Below, piece after piece: positions 25,914 through 34,914 of a stretch of DNA of 64,000 nt (its first letter is position 1; every line of letters starts with the position of its first letter). A program made the translations under genes and the position numbers. The notes beneath the pieces are model-generated. The model saw only the letters and a program-made list of their open reading frames with translations, was not told the origin of the DNA and made no database searches. This DNA comes from CALXOJ01 sp034120015 (GTDB lineage Bacteria > Spirochaetota > Spirochaetia > JAFGXN01), in the NCBI GenBank assembly GCA_034120015.1, contig JAXEIF010000009.1:1-64000 (forward strand), written 5' to 3'.

Positions 25914-26050
25914 CTCAGAGTTTTTCTTAAAAGTCTGAGAGTTTTCCCGAAATCTCTGAGAGTTTTTCTAAAAAGTCTGAGAGTTTTTCTAAAAAGTCTG
26001 AGAGTTTTTCTAAAAAGTCTGAGAGTTTTTTCAAAAAGTCTCAGAGTTTT
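25914..26050 (+). repeat. 21-bp tandem repeat, seven units
   Basis: Units begin at 25914, 25935, 25956, 25977, 25998, 26019 and 26040 (last one cut short). The core is CTGAGAG followed by TTTTTCTAAAAAGT; three central units are identical and the outer ones have drifted. The T and A tracts recur every 21 bp, two helical turns, which should give a curved or stiff segment. It lies just downstream of the DUF262 operon. Confidence 0.9.
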
Positions 26051-26112
26051 CGGATTGATGTACGGTATTTTCGATAATTTCCTTAAAGAAAAAAACTGAG
26101 AACAGGGGGATT

Positions 26113-28338
26113 TCAGGATTTGTTCGGATTATCGGGAAATAATTCCCGGTACTCTTGATCTTGAGGTTGAAGTTGACGCCAAGAATATTGATCTTTGTCA
26201 TACCTTTCAATTATCTCTTTAGGGTTCGTTTTTGTTCCCTTCTCGACTGTAAGTATCCATTTATATAATACCCCATTATATGTAAAAAGAACATCCCAGT
26301 CACCATATATCATTGGACAGCTATTGTCTGATATTCTTTCAGCATTTTCAAGGACGACCTCCGGTTTATTCAGTATACGATCTCGATCGGACAATGTAAG
26401 TATCACACCTTTCCTTTTATTCATCTGAAAAAACCGAAATCCACCATTAGCCCATCGAACACACAATAGATCAGGATCTTGTCCCTGCTTCCCCTGCATC
26501 CTTGAAATAACTGTTGTTTTAACCAATTTATCAAAAGATAATATGTTTTCGTCGGTTTTATTTTCTAATGACAATTTATCATTTATTCCACATCCGCTCA
26601 ATAATTGATGTACAGGACGTTTGTATATTTCCTTTAGCAGGATATTGTTTTTCCAAACCGAAGAAGAAACACCGAATATAAATTTCTCATTACTGGTCCA
26701 TGATTCAATTTGTCCGAGCCAGTCCTCACAATAAGAAAGCAATATTCTGTTGGCTAACGCATCTTTTTTATAGCCATCACTTAATCCTTCTTTACAAAAT
26801 ATTGTCTGCGCATTCCCCCACTTGGTATCAAAATCCTTCCAATCCCACTCTCCTTTTTCATTACGGAAAAGAAAGCGTATCGCCCCTTTAAAGAAGGCAG
26901 ATTTCTCGGCTTCGATAATCACATCTTCCCATGTTTTACCTTTTAAGTCGGCTATATTGCCATTATAGTTCCCTGTAAGAATTTGTCTTGCTTTTTCGAT
27001 TTCTTCTTTGAGTTGTTCCGACGGGTTATCGAATTTAATTTCGGAAAGAACGTTATATATTCCATCGCTGATATTCGAATGATTTTTGATTTGTCCGAAT
27101 CGGCGACAAAGACGGATAAAATCGTCGTACCCGAAAACTGTATTTTCAGCCATATTCCGGGCAAAACGGAGAGCTTTTTTATCGTCGACAAAAAGTACAT
27201 ACGCCATAAGTACCGACAATGTTTTATATTCGGTTTTCTCGTTTATTGTAAATGGAGAATCTGTATTTCTCCAGGTCGGGTAAAGAACGTTTTCTGTACA
27301 GGAAAGAATACTGAATAGAATACTGAATGCATGGGCCAAAAACGCAAAAGATTCTTTTACTTCCAGAACCTTTTTTACAGGAGCGAACGGAATAAATGAC
27401 GAATAGTTATCATTGTCATTGATCTCCCTCAATTGTTTTTTTGTTTCATCATCTGCAGTTTGATCACTGTTTGGTTTTAAAGCAGTGTAACAACCGGAGA
27501 GAAATCGAACAATAAATTTTGTTAAGTTTTCATCGATGTCATACGGCTTCTCTTTATCCCAAAATACATCTGTCCATTTTCCGTCTATGCAAGATTGCCA
27601 TTTTTCTTTAAAGGTATTGCCACTGGCTTCATCACCCATTTCTTTAAAATCATAATTTGATTTTTCCGGTAGAATATTATCAATTGCGGCTTTTAAATTT
27701 TCGAAAACCGTAAGAGGTTTTCCCCGACCGTTCATTTTGATGTAAAGGGTTTCGTTTAATCCGTTTTGTTTAAGATCGTAAAAATAAAATGTTATTCTAT
27801 CAAGTTTTTCTTTAAAATTTCCTTCAGGAGCTCTTTTTTGAATATCGTCCAGCATACGAAGCATACTGATAACGGTAGGATCCTGATTCCAATATTGCAT
27901 AAACCAGTTACAGTCTTTTATGGAATCGGATAATTTGTCTTTTTGATTTTCCCAATCATTATCAACAATAGCTTTGCAAAAATCGGCAGCGGCACGCCGG
28001 GTTTCGTATGTAAATTTATTTAAATCGGCAGTCTGTACTCCATTAACCTTTGAATTGTACAAATACAGCAAAAATAAGGTGGTCAGGCGTTGCTGTCCGT
28101 CAACCGGAATAAAACAAGTTTTTCCGCCATATTCTTCCCGAGAGCCGAATACCAAATTAAAATCAATCTCCGGTTTATCCGAAAAAATATCGTCCAATAA
28201 AGTTTTTCTCACTTCTGTAGCCTTTTTGTCTTCCCGCCCCTGAGCATAATCTCTTTGAATCGCAGGAATAACGATACGATTATATATTTCGAGAAGATCT
28301 GTAAATTTAAGTTTTTTATATTGATTAATATTACACAT
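26113..28338 (-). CDS. DUF262 domain protein (GmrSD/BrxU-like), without visible HNH
   Basis: 741 aa. The N-terminal DUF262 domain is clear: PAIQRDYAQGR at about 28-38 and the nucleotide-site motif VDGQQRLTTLFLLYLY at about 80-95. The long C-terminal part has no DUF1524 HNH motif that I can see, so this may be a sensor or NTPase subunit working with the neighbouring gene's nuclease. ATG at 28338 with GGAG 9 nt upstream is chosen over a TTG at 28368. The gene is markedly AT-rich compared with ogt, hflX or the polymerase nearby, a sign of horizontal transfer. Third gene of a leftward operon. Confidence 0.85.
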   Translation of the reverse strand: MCNINQYKKLKFTDLLEIYNRIVIPAIQRDYAQGREDKKATEVRKTLLDDIFSDKPEIDFNLVFGSREEYGGKTCFIPVDGQQRLTTLFLLYLYNSKVNGVQTADLNKFTYETRRAAADFCKAIVDNDWENQKDKLSDSIKDCNWFMQYWNQDPTVISMLRMLDDIQKRAPEGNFKEKLDRITFYFYDLKQNGLNETLYIKMNGRGKPLTVFENLKAAIDNILPEKSNYDFKEMGDEASGNTFKEKWQSCIDGKWTDVFWDKEKPYDIDENLTKFIVRFLSGCYTALKPNSDQTADDETKKQLREINDNDNYSSFIPFAPVKKVLEVKESFAFLAHAFSILFSILSCTENVLYPTWRNTDSPFTINEKTEYKTLSVLMAYVLFVDDKKALRFARNMAENTVFGYDDFIRLCRRFGQIKNHSNISDGIYNVLSEIKFDNPSEQLKEEIEKARQILTGNYNGNIADLKGKTWEDVIIEAEKSAFFKGAIRFLFRNEKGEWDWKDFDTKWGNAQTIFCKEGLSDGYKKDALANRILLSYCEDWLGQIESWTSNEKFIFGVSSSVWKNNILLKEIYKRPVHQLLSGCGINDKLSLENKTDENILSFDKLVKTTVISRMQGKQGQDPDLLCVRWANGGFRFFQMNKRKGVILTLSDRDRILNKPEVVLENAERISDNSCPMIYGDWDVLFTYNGVLYKWILTVEKGTKTNPKEIIERYDKDQYSWRQLQPQDQEYRELFPDNPNKS

Positions 28339-28396
28339 CTTATTTTTCTCCAAAAGTTGTTTATTCAATTGTTGTTATTTTGATTTTAAATATTCT

Positions 28397-30010
28397 TTAT
28401 TCCCCAAAAAAACTTTTTATTGTTCGTTCAATTGCCTCTCTATACGATTGCCTATCTTTTTCATCCCAAAAATCCATTTGCTGCGGATTTTCCGAGTAGA
28501 ACTTCATAAAAACATTCATACTGCAGGTGGGAATAAAACTGCCCTTTTGAAAATACTCTTTCAATTTGTTCCGCTTTTCGGAAAAGAACTTATTTCCGAT
28601 TCCCCTGTTATCATGACTGGTCAAAAGCGTCAGATTTTCTATACTCATAAGAGATTCGTCTGTAGCAAAGAATTTTTCTCTTTCCGATTTGATTTTTCCC
28701 TCATTATTTTGACTTAGGGCATCTTTTAATGCAGTAAAAATCGGATTTTGTCTATCTTCTATTATCTTTTTCAATTCTTCGTTATCTTTAGAATTTTGCG
28801 GAGAAATATGTTCCACATCCCATTTATTTTTATGAAAATTGGCAAAAGAAAACCTGTTCTTTTCCTGCGAGTTTGCATTTAGTGAGGCAATATTAAACAA
28901 TAAGAGGAGATTAAAGACCTGATTTTTCTCTTCATCATAACGAAGTTCCAAAAAACTGTTGTTGTCATAATTAACAAACTCTTTACAATGCTCTTTTAAT
29001 GCTGTCTTAAAGCCTGTAATACCCTTATTCCCGGCATAACGTTTATACAACTCGCTTAACGGTAAAACGTTGCCTTTTACAGCTCTTAAATAACCGATCA
29101 AATTGTATAACTCGAAGTCGGAAAACCAGCCTTCCAGTATATGAAATACTTTTTGCACTTCATTCCATAAGTCCGATTTTTCTTTTAGTTTTTCGTTAAA
29201 ATAAAAAAAAGTGCGAAAAGTCTCTTCCCTTGAATACTTAGCTGAATCTGACTCAAGCATTAAATCAAAAAGAAGATTTATGCATGAAGAAGGTTTTTCC
29301 TGATTGCCGGCAACAAAATACCAAAAATCATCCTCTCTTATTGCCCGTTCCATTTGGTCGAATTCTTCCGCAATCAGTCTTTGCTGAATTTCCCGTTCGC
29401 TTCCTTTTTCCGTACCAACCTTATTCAAAAACAGGGCTTTGATAAGCTCTGCATTTGTCAATGCTATTTTTCCGCTGTTAAGATTACCGAACAAATTATG
29501 CTTTTTTTCGTCTAAATCACCAATTTCGTACCAGATGAATTTGACCTTGTTAAGAAGTTTCTTTTCAAACTGTTCCTTATCTTCTTTTTCAAAAAACTTT
29601 TCAATCGTTTTGTAAGCCTTGTGCATATAGAAGAAATCGATGTTGGATTGGGCTTCAGCTTCATTTTTTTCTGATATATTCTCTAGAAAGCCCTTACTGC
29701 CTTTACGGGTTTCATATTCGATAGTGTACTTATATGTCACTCCCAAACAGGCAAGAATAAGATAAATCGTTGTGAGACGCTGCTGACCGTCAATCACTTC
29801 CCACTTCCCATCCTTTTTTATCACCACCAAAGGTTGCAGACAGTACCAGCTGCCGTTTTCCGGTTCGAATTCGTTGATATCGTTCAGCAGGTCGTTTACC
29901 TGCTGTTCCGTCCAGCGGTAACCGCGCTGATAGCCGGGAATAAAAAAATTCATCCTGTGCAATTCACCGACAGCCTTTTCTTTAATTGTGCTTTCCTGTT
30001 CGTCAGACAT
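28397..30010 (-). CDS. DUF262-DUF1524 protein, candidate restriction nuclease
   Basis: 537 aa. DUF262 at the N-terminus has PGYQRGYRWTEQQ and VIDGQQRLTTIYLIL; DUF1524 at the C-terminus has the His-Asn-nuclease motifs WDVEHISPQNS and LTLLTSHDNRGIGNKFF. This is the architecture of type IV restriction enzymes such as GmrSD and BrxU and of SspE in phosphorothioate systems, where nucleotide hydrolysis controls an HNH nuclease acting on modified or foreign DNA. The ATG at 30010 (GGAG upstream) overlaps the preceding ATP-grasp gene by 8 bp. AT-rich like its paralogous neighbour. Confidence 0.88.
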   Translation of the reverse strand: MSDEQESTIKEKAVGELHRMNFFIPGYQRGYRWTEQQVNDLLNDINEFEPENGSWYCLQPLVVIKKDGKWEVIDGQQRLTTIYLILACLGVTYKYTIEYETRKGSKGFLENISEKNEAEAQSNIDFFYMHKAYKTIEKFFEKEDKEQFEKKLLNKVKFIWYEIGDLDEKKHNLFGNLNSGKIALTNAELIKALFLNKVGTEKGSEREIQQRLIAEEFDQMERAIREDDFWYFVAGNQEKPSSCINLLFDLMLESDSAKYSREETFRTFFYFNEKLKEKSDLWNEVQKVFHILEGWFSDFELYNLIGYLRAVKGNVLPLSELYKRYAGNKGITGFKTALKEHCKEFVNYDNNSFLELRYDEEKNQVFNLLLLFNIASLNANSQEKNRFSFANFHKNKWDVEHISPQNSKDNEELKKIIEDRQNPIFTALKDALSQNNEGKIKSEREKFFATDESLMSIENLTLLTSHDNRGIGNKFFSEKRNKLKEYFQKGSFIPTCSMNVFMKFYSENPQQMDFWDEKDRQSYREAIERTIKSFFGE

Positions 30011-30908
30011 TTTTAACTCCGTGAGTGTTTGATAATAATTTCGGAAATCGATAAAAATCCGCAAGACTCTGATTTTCACATAAACCGCTGACCGATCCGT
30101 CACCGGTTTCCAGAATCATCCACCTTCCGTCCGAAAGTTCGGCATAGTCGATTGTATAAAACGGCGACGGGAGAAAGCGGTATTTTTCGACCAGGGATTC
30201 CGGCGGAGCGGGACACTGCCCACTCTGTCCGGCATGAGGATTGCACGAGAGGATTTCATGACCGGCGTAAAAAACCCGCCATTCGTTCGGAAGAGCGTCA
30301 TATTTTTTCAAATCGACATATTCCTTGATACAAATTCCGCCCGTAAACAGGTTTCCGCGGTAATCCCTGAAAACCTTCAGCCAATGATGAAACTCTTCTT
30401 CGGTAAGATTCTCCGACGTAAAAAAAGAAGGAATTTCGGTTCCTTTTTCCGACTTGACAAAATCCTTTATCATAAAGCGGGGAAAACGGTTTTTAATTTC
30501 TTTCAAATCGGGTTGACTGTCACCGGAACAGCAAATCATGCCGGGAGTATCCTCTTTTATATACGGATAAACATGGGGAAACAGGTGCATCAGATTGTAG
30601 GCTTTCGGATCTGTCAGAAGATTCAGCCGACGGGCTTTCAACTGATTGTAAAAACTTTCGTACCGGTCGGGCGTCATCATCCATCCGCGGTACACACAGG
30701 CCGTTTCGCGGTCGCTGTTTTTATTCAGCCGCAGGGTTCCGTCTGCCGCAAACAGATCAAAGTCAAACAAAACGGTTGAATAAGAATCACAGGCGCACGC
30801 CTGTTCTTCGGCAAAAAGAGAGTCGACTCTATTGAGAGAAGTAAAGTCGCAGGGAAAAAGAACCGTCACATCACACAACAGGGATTTTGTTTCATCATTG
30901 TTTTTCAT
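30003..30908 (-). CDS. ATP-grasp domain protein (DUF4343-like)
   Basis: 301 aa. The second half reads as an ATP-grasp fold: FMIKDFVKSEKGTEIPSF (lysine for ATP), GGICIKEYVDL, NEWRVFYAGHEIL and, at the end, DGRWMILETGDGSVSGLCENQ with the acidic metal ligands. This matches the DUF4343 type, often found beside phage-defence and stress genes. It would ligate or modify an unknown substrate using ATP. It overlaps the DUF262-DUF1524 gene, so co-translation is likely. No Shine-Dalgarno sequence precedes the ATG; the promoter predicted just upstream makes a leaderless transcript plausible. Confidence 0.72.
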   Translation of the reverse strand: MKNNDETKSLLCDVTVLFPCDFTSLNRVDSLFAEEQACACDSYSTVLFDFDLFAADGTLRLNKNSDRETACVYRGWMMTPDRYESFYNQLKARRLNLLTDPKAYNLMHLFPHVYPYIKEDTPGMICCSGDSQPDLKEIKNRFPRFMIKDFVKSEKGTEIPSFFTSENLTEEEFHHWLKVFRDYRGNLFTGGICIKEYVDLKKYDALPNEWRVFYAGHEILSCNPHAGQSGQCPAPPESLVEKYRFLPSPFYTIDYAELSDGRWMILETGDGSVSGLCENQSLADFYRFPKLLSNTHGVKNV

Positions 30909-30915
30909 ATAAACG

Positions 30916-30944
30916 ATAATAACACACGGATACGGTTAAAGCAA
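30916..30944 (-). promoter_or_regulatory. Promoter of the ATP-grasp/DUF262 operon (leaderless)
   Basis: Minus strand TTGCTT (30944-30939), 17 bases, TATTAT (30921-30916). The start should fall at 30909-30908, on the start codon. Confidence 0.5.
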
Positions 30945-30981
30945 TCAAAAGAATCAAAACTCCGCATCGGAACAGGCCGTC

Positions 30982-31392
30982 TCACTCCCCCTCTTCCAGC
31001 CGTACGATGTCCCCCACCGCGATCCGCCGCCCGCTTTCGAGAATCAGGCAGCCGGCTTCCTCATCGATACGTCTCAAACGCCCCGATTCGGTAACCGTGC
31101 GCCCGCCCTCTTTGCGTTCGTCGGGCACAAAAAAGGCGACGGTGACGGCCGGCCGCAGAGCGATCCGCCGGCGCAGAGCGTCAAGGGTGCGGTCGATTTC
31201 AACCGCAATGTCGTCGTCACGGCCGCAGCGCCGTTCGGTCAGGCGGGCGGTTTCGGCCAGCGCGGCGCCGTGGCCGGTCAGTGCGGAAAAAGGGGCAAAC
31301 TGCGCGGCGCGGTCGGCAACGGCCATTTTCGGATGCTTGCCCGACTGCGGCGGACCGAGATTGAGAATCTCTTCGTAAGGAAACGGTTTCAC
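30982..31392 (-). CDS. YolD-like family protein
   Basis: About 136 aa, starting with GTG at 31392, which overlaps the stop of the polymerase gene as GTGA. The signature ADRAAQFAPFSALTGHGAALAETARLT identifies the YolD-like family, small proteins that in Firmicutes are encoded beside UmuC-type polymerases and are thought to play the part of UmuD. The C-terminal half (AVTVAFFVPDERKEGGRTVTESGRL...) is a small beta-barrel-like region predicted to read as SH3-like. Longer frames going upstream overlap the polymerase and are GC-biased artefacts. Confidence 0.85.
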   Translation of the reverse strand: MKPFPYEEILNLGPPQSGKHPKMAVADRAAQFAPFSALTGHGAALAETARLTERRCGRDDDIAVEIDRTLDALRRRIALRPAVTVAFFVPDERKEGGRTVTESGRLRRIDEEAGCLILESGRRIAVGDIVRLEEGE

Positions 31393-32912
31393 GCTTTGTG
31401 TCCCCCGATCTGGCGGTTGCGCTCGCGCGCCGTCGCCCCCTCTTCCAGACTGCTGCCTTTCAGAAGCGCATTTTTTCCGAAACGCTGCCGGACGGCAACC
31501 GCCGCCTTTTGCAGATTTTTCTCCTTTTCCCGTTCCGCCCGCGCCGCCTCTTCCGCCGCCCGAACGGCATCGATGTCGCAAAACAGGTCGGGCTGCAGCG
31601 GCAGTGCCGGACGTTCCGATTCGCTTTCGGGCAGCAGCCGGTTAATCGAAAGGTTTAAACGGCGGACGGTCAGCGTTTTGTCGGTAATCCTGTCATAGAG
31701 AGCCAGCGCCGCCTCCGTCATCCGTTTGGCCGACGCGGTGTGCCGTTCCAGATTGGTCGTGCCGTGCGCCGGTTTCGGAATCCGGCGGCCGTACGGGTCG
31801 ACGGTCACCTCCCCCCGGTACTCATTGCGCCGTTCGGGATCGGTCAGGTTTTCGATATCGTAGCCGACGGTCAGCACCAGCTGGTCGGTTGTCAGATCCT
31901 TTTCGGTCAGATCGAAGGCGGCCGCCTCCGTCATTTCGCGCAGCACCAGCCGCGCTTTTTCGTTGGAGTAAGGCGACTGAAGCACCTGCCCCGATGCCAG
32001 ACTGCTGCTTTCCGGACGGTACGATTTGATATCGGCCATCGTACACGGTTCGATGCCCCAGGCGTGGTCGATGAGCAGTTCGGCATTCACCCCGAACAGT
32101 TTGTAAAGAAAATCTTCATTATAATACTCGTTTTCTTTGCCCAAAGAACAGCGGGCAATATCGCCCATCGTGTAGAGCCGGTGCGCCTCCAACTTCCGCG
32201 CATAGCCTTTCCCGATGCGCCAGAAATCGGTCAGCGGCCGGTGCGTCCACAGTTTTTGCCGGTAACTCATCTCATCGAGCTCGGCAATGCGCACGCCGTC
32301 GCCGTCGGCAGCGGTGTGTTTCGCTTCGATATCCATCGCAATTTTACACAGATAGAGGTTGGTGCCGATGCCGGCGGTCGCCGTCATGCCGGTCGTTTCC
32401 AGAACATCGAGGATGATCTTTTTGGCCAGTTCGCGGGCGCTCATGCGGTAGGTTTGAAGATAACGGGTCGCATCCATGAAGACTTCGTCGATGGAGTAGA
32501 CGTGAATATCTTCGGGCGCAATATATTTGAGATAAACGCGGTAAATTTCGGTGCTTACATCGATGTAGCGGGCCATCCGCGGCGGGGCAATCAGATAGTC
32601 GAGCGCCGCTTCGGGGTGCCGCTCCAGTTCGTCGGCATCGTAAGAGCTTCCCGTCAGCCGCCGTCCGGGTGCGTTGCGCCGCCGATCTTCGTTCACCGCC
32701 TTCACCCGGCTCACCACCTCGAACAGCCGCGACCGCCCGGAAAGGCCGTACGCCTTTAACGAAGGCGTCACCGCCAGACAGATTGTCTTTTCGGTTCGGG
32801 AGGCATCGGCCACCACCAGATGGGTCTTCATCGGATCGAGCCCCCGCTCCCGGCATTCCACCGAGGCGTAAAAAGATTTGATATCGATAGCGATAAAAGC
32901 GGCGCGATTCAC
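31389..32912 (-). CDS. Y-family DNA polymerase (UmuC/DinB-like)
   Basis: 507-aa translesion polymerase. Catalytic motifs: FIAIDIKSFYASVECRERG at the N-terminus (first Asp and steric-gate region) and VYSIDEVFMDAT (about 130-141, paired acidic residues). Helix-hairpin-helix (WRIGKGYARKLEAHRL) and little-finger regions follow. The paired YolD-like gene is typical of the Firmicute UvrX/YqjW branch, so the pair may have been acquired. The GTG at 32912 has GGGAGAG 8 nt upstream; an ATG at 32987 would lie in the promoter itself, which rules it out. No LexA-type palindrome was found. Confidence 0.92.
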   Translation of the reverse strand: MNRAAFIAIDIKSFYASVECRERGLDPMKTHLVVADASRTEKTICLAVTPSLKAYGLSGRSRLFEVVSRVKAVNEDRRRNAPGRRLTGSSYDADELERHPEAALDYLIAPPRMARYIDVSTEIYRVYLKYIAPEDIHVYSIDEVFMDATRYLQTYRMSARELAKKIILDVLETTGMTATAGIGTNLYLCKIAMDIEAKHTAADGDGVRIAELDEMSYRQKLWTHRPLTDFWRIGKGYARKLEAHRLYTMGDIARCSLGKENEYYNEDFLYKLFGVNAELLIDHAWGIEPCTMADIKSYRPESSSLASGQVLQSPYSNEKARLVLREMTEAAAFDLTEKDLTTDQLVLTVGYDIENLTDPERRNEYRGEVTVDPYGRRIPKPAHGTTNLERHTASAKRMTEAALALYDRITDKTLTVRRLNLSINRLLPESESERPALPLQPDLFCDIDAVRAAEEAARAEREKEKNLQKAAVAVRQRFGKNALLKGSSLEEGATARERNRQIGGHKA

Positions 32913-32958
32913 GGCAATTCTCTCCCGCCGGCACGGTTCGACTCTCTCATACGTTATC

Positions 32959-32987
32959 AGTATATCAAATCTGCCGTCAACGGTCAA
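32959..32987 (-). promoter_or_regulatory. Promoter of the polymerase-yolD operon
   Basis: Minus strand TTGACC (32987-32982), 17 bases, TATACT (32964-32959); start near 32952. Confidence 0.75.
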
Positions 32988-33034
32988 AAGAATTTCGGGA
33001 AACCGGTCATCTTCTTTCCTGTTTTTATTTTCGA

Positions 33035-33063
33035 TTGATTCTTTTATCTTTATGATTTATAAT
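33035..33063 (+). promoter_or_regulatory. Promoter of the hemolysin III gene
   Basis: TTGATT (33035-33040), 17 bases, TATAAT (33058-33063). A start near 33070 leaves a leader of about 11 nt that just includes the GGAG ribosome site. Confidence 0.75.
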
Positions 33064-33080
33064 TCCGTTACGGAGTCTTT

Positions 33081-33740
33081 ATGGAAAAACTGCAGATTTA
33101 CCGATATGAACGCGGCGAAGAATTAATGAATATCATTACCCATGCCGCCGGAACGGCTCTGGCCGTTGCCGGGCTGGCGGTTCTGGTTGTTTTTTCCGCT
33201 CTGCAGGGAGATCCGTGGAAGATTGTCTCCTCGGCCATTTTCGGGGCAACCATGATTCTGCTTTACGGTGCCTCGACGCTTTATCACGCCTCGCAAAATG
33301 CCAAAGTCCGCCGCATCACCAATATGATGGATCACATTTCCATATTTTATCTGATTGCCGGAACCTATACGCCGTTTGTGCTGGTCACTCTGCGCGGTCC
33401 GTGGGGATGGTCGCTTTTCGGGATTGTCTGGGGCTGTACTCTGATCGGCACGGTGATGAAAATCTGCTTTCAGCACAGGCTCGGATGGCTTTCGCTGCTG
33501 CTTTATCTGGCCATGGGCTGGTGCATTATCATTGCCATCAGGCCGTTTATGCAGAATATCGAACCCGCGGGGCTGATTCTGACAGCCGCCGGCGGTGCGG
33601 CTTACACAATCGGTGTTTTCTTTTACAAAAACGATAAAATTCCGTACAACCACGGTATATGGCATTTTTGGGTACTGGCGGGAACGATTCTCCAGTATTT
33701 TGCCGTTCTGTTTTATGTGGTTCTGCCGCAGGCGCTCTGA
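33081..33740 (+). CDS. Hemolysin III family membrane protein
   Basis: 219-aa integral membrane protein with about seven hydrophobic segments, of the HlyIII/PAQR family. Conserved features: the N-terminal EELMNIITHAAGTALA, GASTLYHAS with Ser/His metal ligands, DHISIFYLIAGTYTP with Asp/His, and NHGIWHFWVLAG near the end with the last two His. PAQR proteins bind zinc and some are ceramidase-like hydrolases or affect membrane fluidity; true hemolysis is rarely shown. Transcribed with the carboxypeptidase gene 6 bp downstream. Confidence 0.93.
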   Translation: MEKLQIYRYERGEELMNIITHAAGTALAVAGLAVLVVFSALQGDPWKIVSSAIFGATMILLYGASTLYHASQNAKVRRITNMMDHISIFYLIAGTYTPFVLVTLRGPWGWSLFGIVWGCTLIGTVMKICFQHRLGWLSLLLYLAMGWCIIIAIRPFMQNIEPAGLILTAAGGAAYTIGVFFYKNDKIPYNHGIWHFWVLAGTILQYFAVLFYVVLPQAL

Positions 33741-33746
33741 AGACAA

Positions 33747-34892
33747 ATGAAACCGCTTCTTTTTTGTCTGATTCTGTCGATTTTTGCTTTACCTCTGATG
33801 TCCCGCCCGCAGCCGCCCGAACTGAATGCCCAATCGGCCATTCTGATCAGCGCCGCTTCAGGACAGGTTCTTTACGAAAAAAATGCCGACCGGCTCTGTC
33901 CGCCGGCTTCGATGACCAAGCTGGTCTGTATTTACACCGCCCTGCGGATTTGGGAAGAAAAAGGAATCAATTTGGATGCCCGCTTTACCGTACCGCCCGC
34001 GGCCGATTTCCGTGCGGCACCGCCGCATTCGTCACTGATGTTTCTGCAGACCGGACAGCTGGTTTCGCTTCGGGAACTGCTGCACGGCATGATGATACCG
34101 TCGGGAAACGATGCGGCTGTCGCAACGGCTTTGCTGACGACAGGTTCCGTTCCTTCCTTTATAGAAGCGATGAACCGTTCGATGGAAGAACTCGGATTCA
34201 AAAACTGCCGGTTTACCGATTCTTCCGGCTATTCCGACCGAAACGTTATTTCCCCCCGGGAATTTGCCTTCTTCTGTGCCCATCTGATACGCGTCTATCC
34301 GGAAGTTCTCGAGATGGCCTCGCTTCCCGAAATCGTCTATCCGCAGCCGCACAACCTCAACGGCACGGTCGCCGTTTACGGCCCGATGAGACAAATCAAT
34401 CATAACGAAATTATTGCCGCCTTTCCCGGAGCCGACGGCCTGAAAACCGGGTACATCGATGCCTCCGGCAACAACGTCGCCCTCACCGCGCAACGGGACG
34501 GAACCCGCTTTATTGCGGTTTTAACCGGTATCCGCGACAGCAATCCGGCCCGCCGCAGCTGGAAACGGACGGCCGATGCGGCACGGCTGCTTTCGTACGC
34601 GTTTGATTCCTTTGCCGATTACAGACTTTTTTTTCCGCCGCTTTACGACGAAAACGGAAATCCGGTACACGCTTTTAATCCGACAGTGACACTGGAGAAA
34701 GACCGTATCGGCGAATACTCTTTCGACCGTTACGGCAATTCGATTGTGCCGATGCAGTCGGGCGTCCCGCTTAAAATCATCCGTCTCGAACAAAAACCGC
34801 CGGTCACTCCTTTAGCTTCTTTTGTTATTCCGCAAAAAATAAAATTAAATAAAAAATTTGACATCTTCCAATTCTCTGATTATAATAATTAA
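33747..34892 (+). CDS. D-alanyl-D-alanine carboxypeptidase (S11 family)
   Basis: 381-aa penicillin-binding protein that trims the terminal D-Ala from peptidoglycan stem peptides in the periplasm. It has an N-terminal signal peptide (no lipobox), SxxK motif SMTK at 55-58, SGN motif in MIPSGNDAA (about 115) and KTG motif in DGLKTGY. The last 100 residues fit the C-terminal beta domain, but no final amphipathic membrane anchor is obvious. The 3' end of the gene carries a perfect consensus promoter for the next gene. Confidence 0.92.
   Translation: MKPLLFCLILSIFALPLMSRPQPPELNAQSAILISAASGQVLYEKNADRLCPPASMTKLVCIYTALRIWEEKGINLDARFTVPPAADFRAAPPHSSLMFLQTGQLVSLRELLHGMMIPSGNDAAVATALLTTGSVPSFIEAMNRSMEELGFKNCRFTDSSGYSDRNVISPREFAFFCAHLIRVYPEVLEMASLPEIVYPQPHNLNGTVAVYGPMRQINHNEIIAAFPGADGLKTGYIDASGNNVALTAQRDGTRFIAVLTGIRDSNPARRSWKRTADAARLLSYAFDSFADYRLFFPPLYDENGNPVHAFNPTVTLEKDRIGEYSFDRYGNSIVPMQSGVPLKIIRLEQKPPVTPLASFVIPQKIKLNKKFDIFQFSDYNN
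34858..34886 (+). promoter_or_regulatory. Perfect consensus promoter of the CoA-disulfide reductase gene
   Basis: TTGACA (34858-34863), 17 bases, TATAAT (34881-34886), inside the last codons of the carboxypeptidase gene. Start near 34893; the leader ends in GGAGG before the ATG at 34915. Confidence 0.9.
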
Positions 34893-34914
34893 AATTATTT
34901 TATCGGAGGAATCC

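Noticed and set aside
25914..26050. 21-bp repeats as a second CRISPR array
   Set aside because: Units are contiguous, with no unique spacers; it is a simple tandem repeat.
31393..31581. Longer N-terminus for the YolD-like protein
   Set aside because: Would lie wholly inside the polymerase gene and is Gly/Arg-rich filler; the GTG at 31392 overlapping the stop codon is the natural start.
32913..32958. LexA/SOS box before the polymerase gene
   Set aside because: A stretch starting CGAAC is present but lacks the matching half-site, so no SOS control is claimed.
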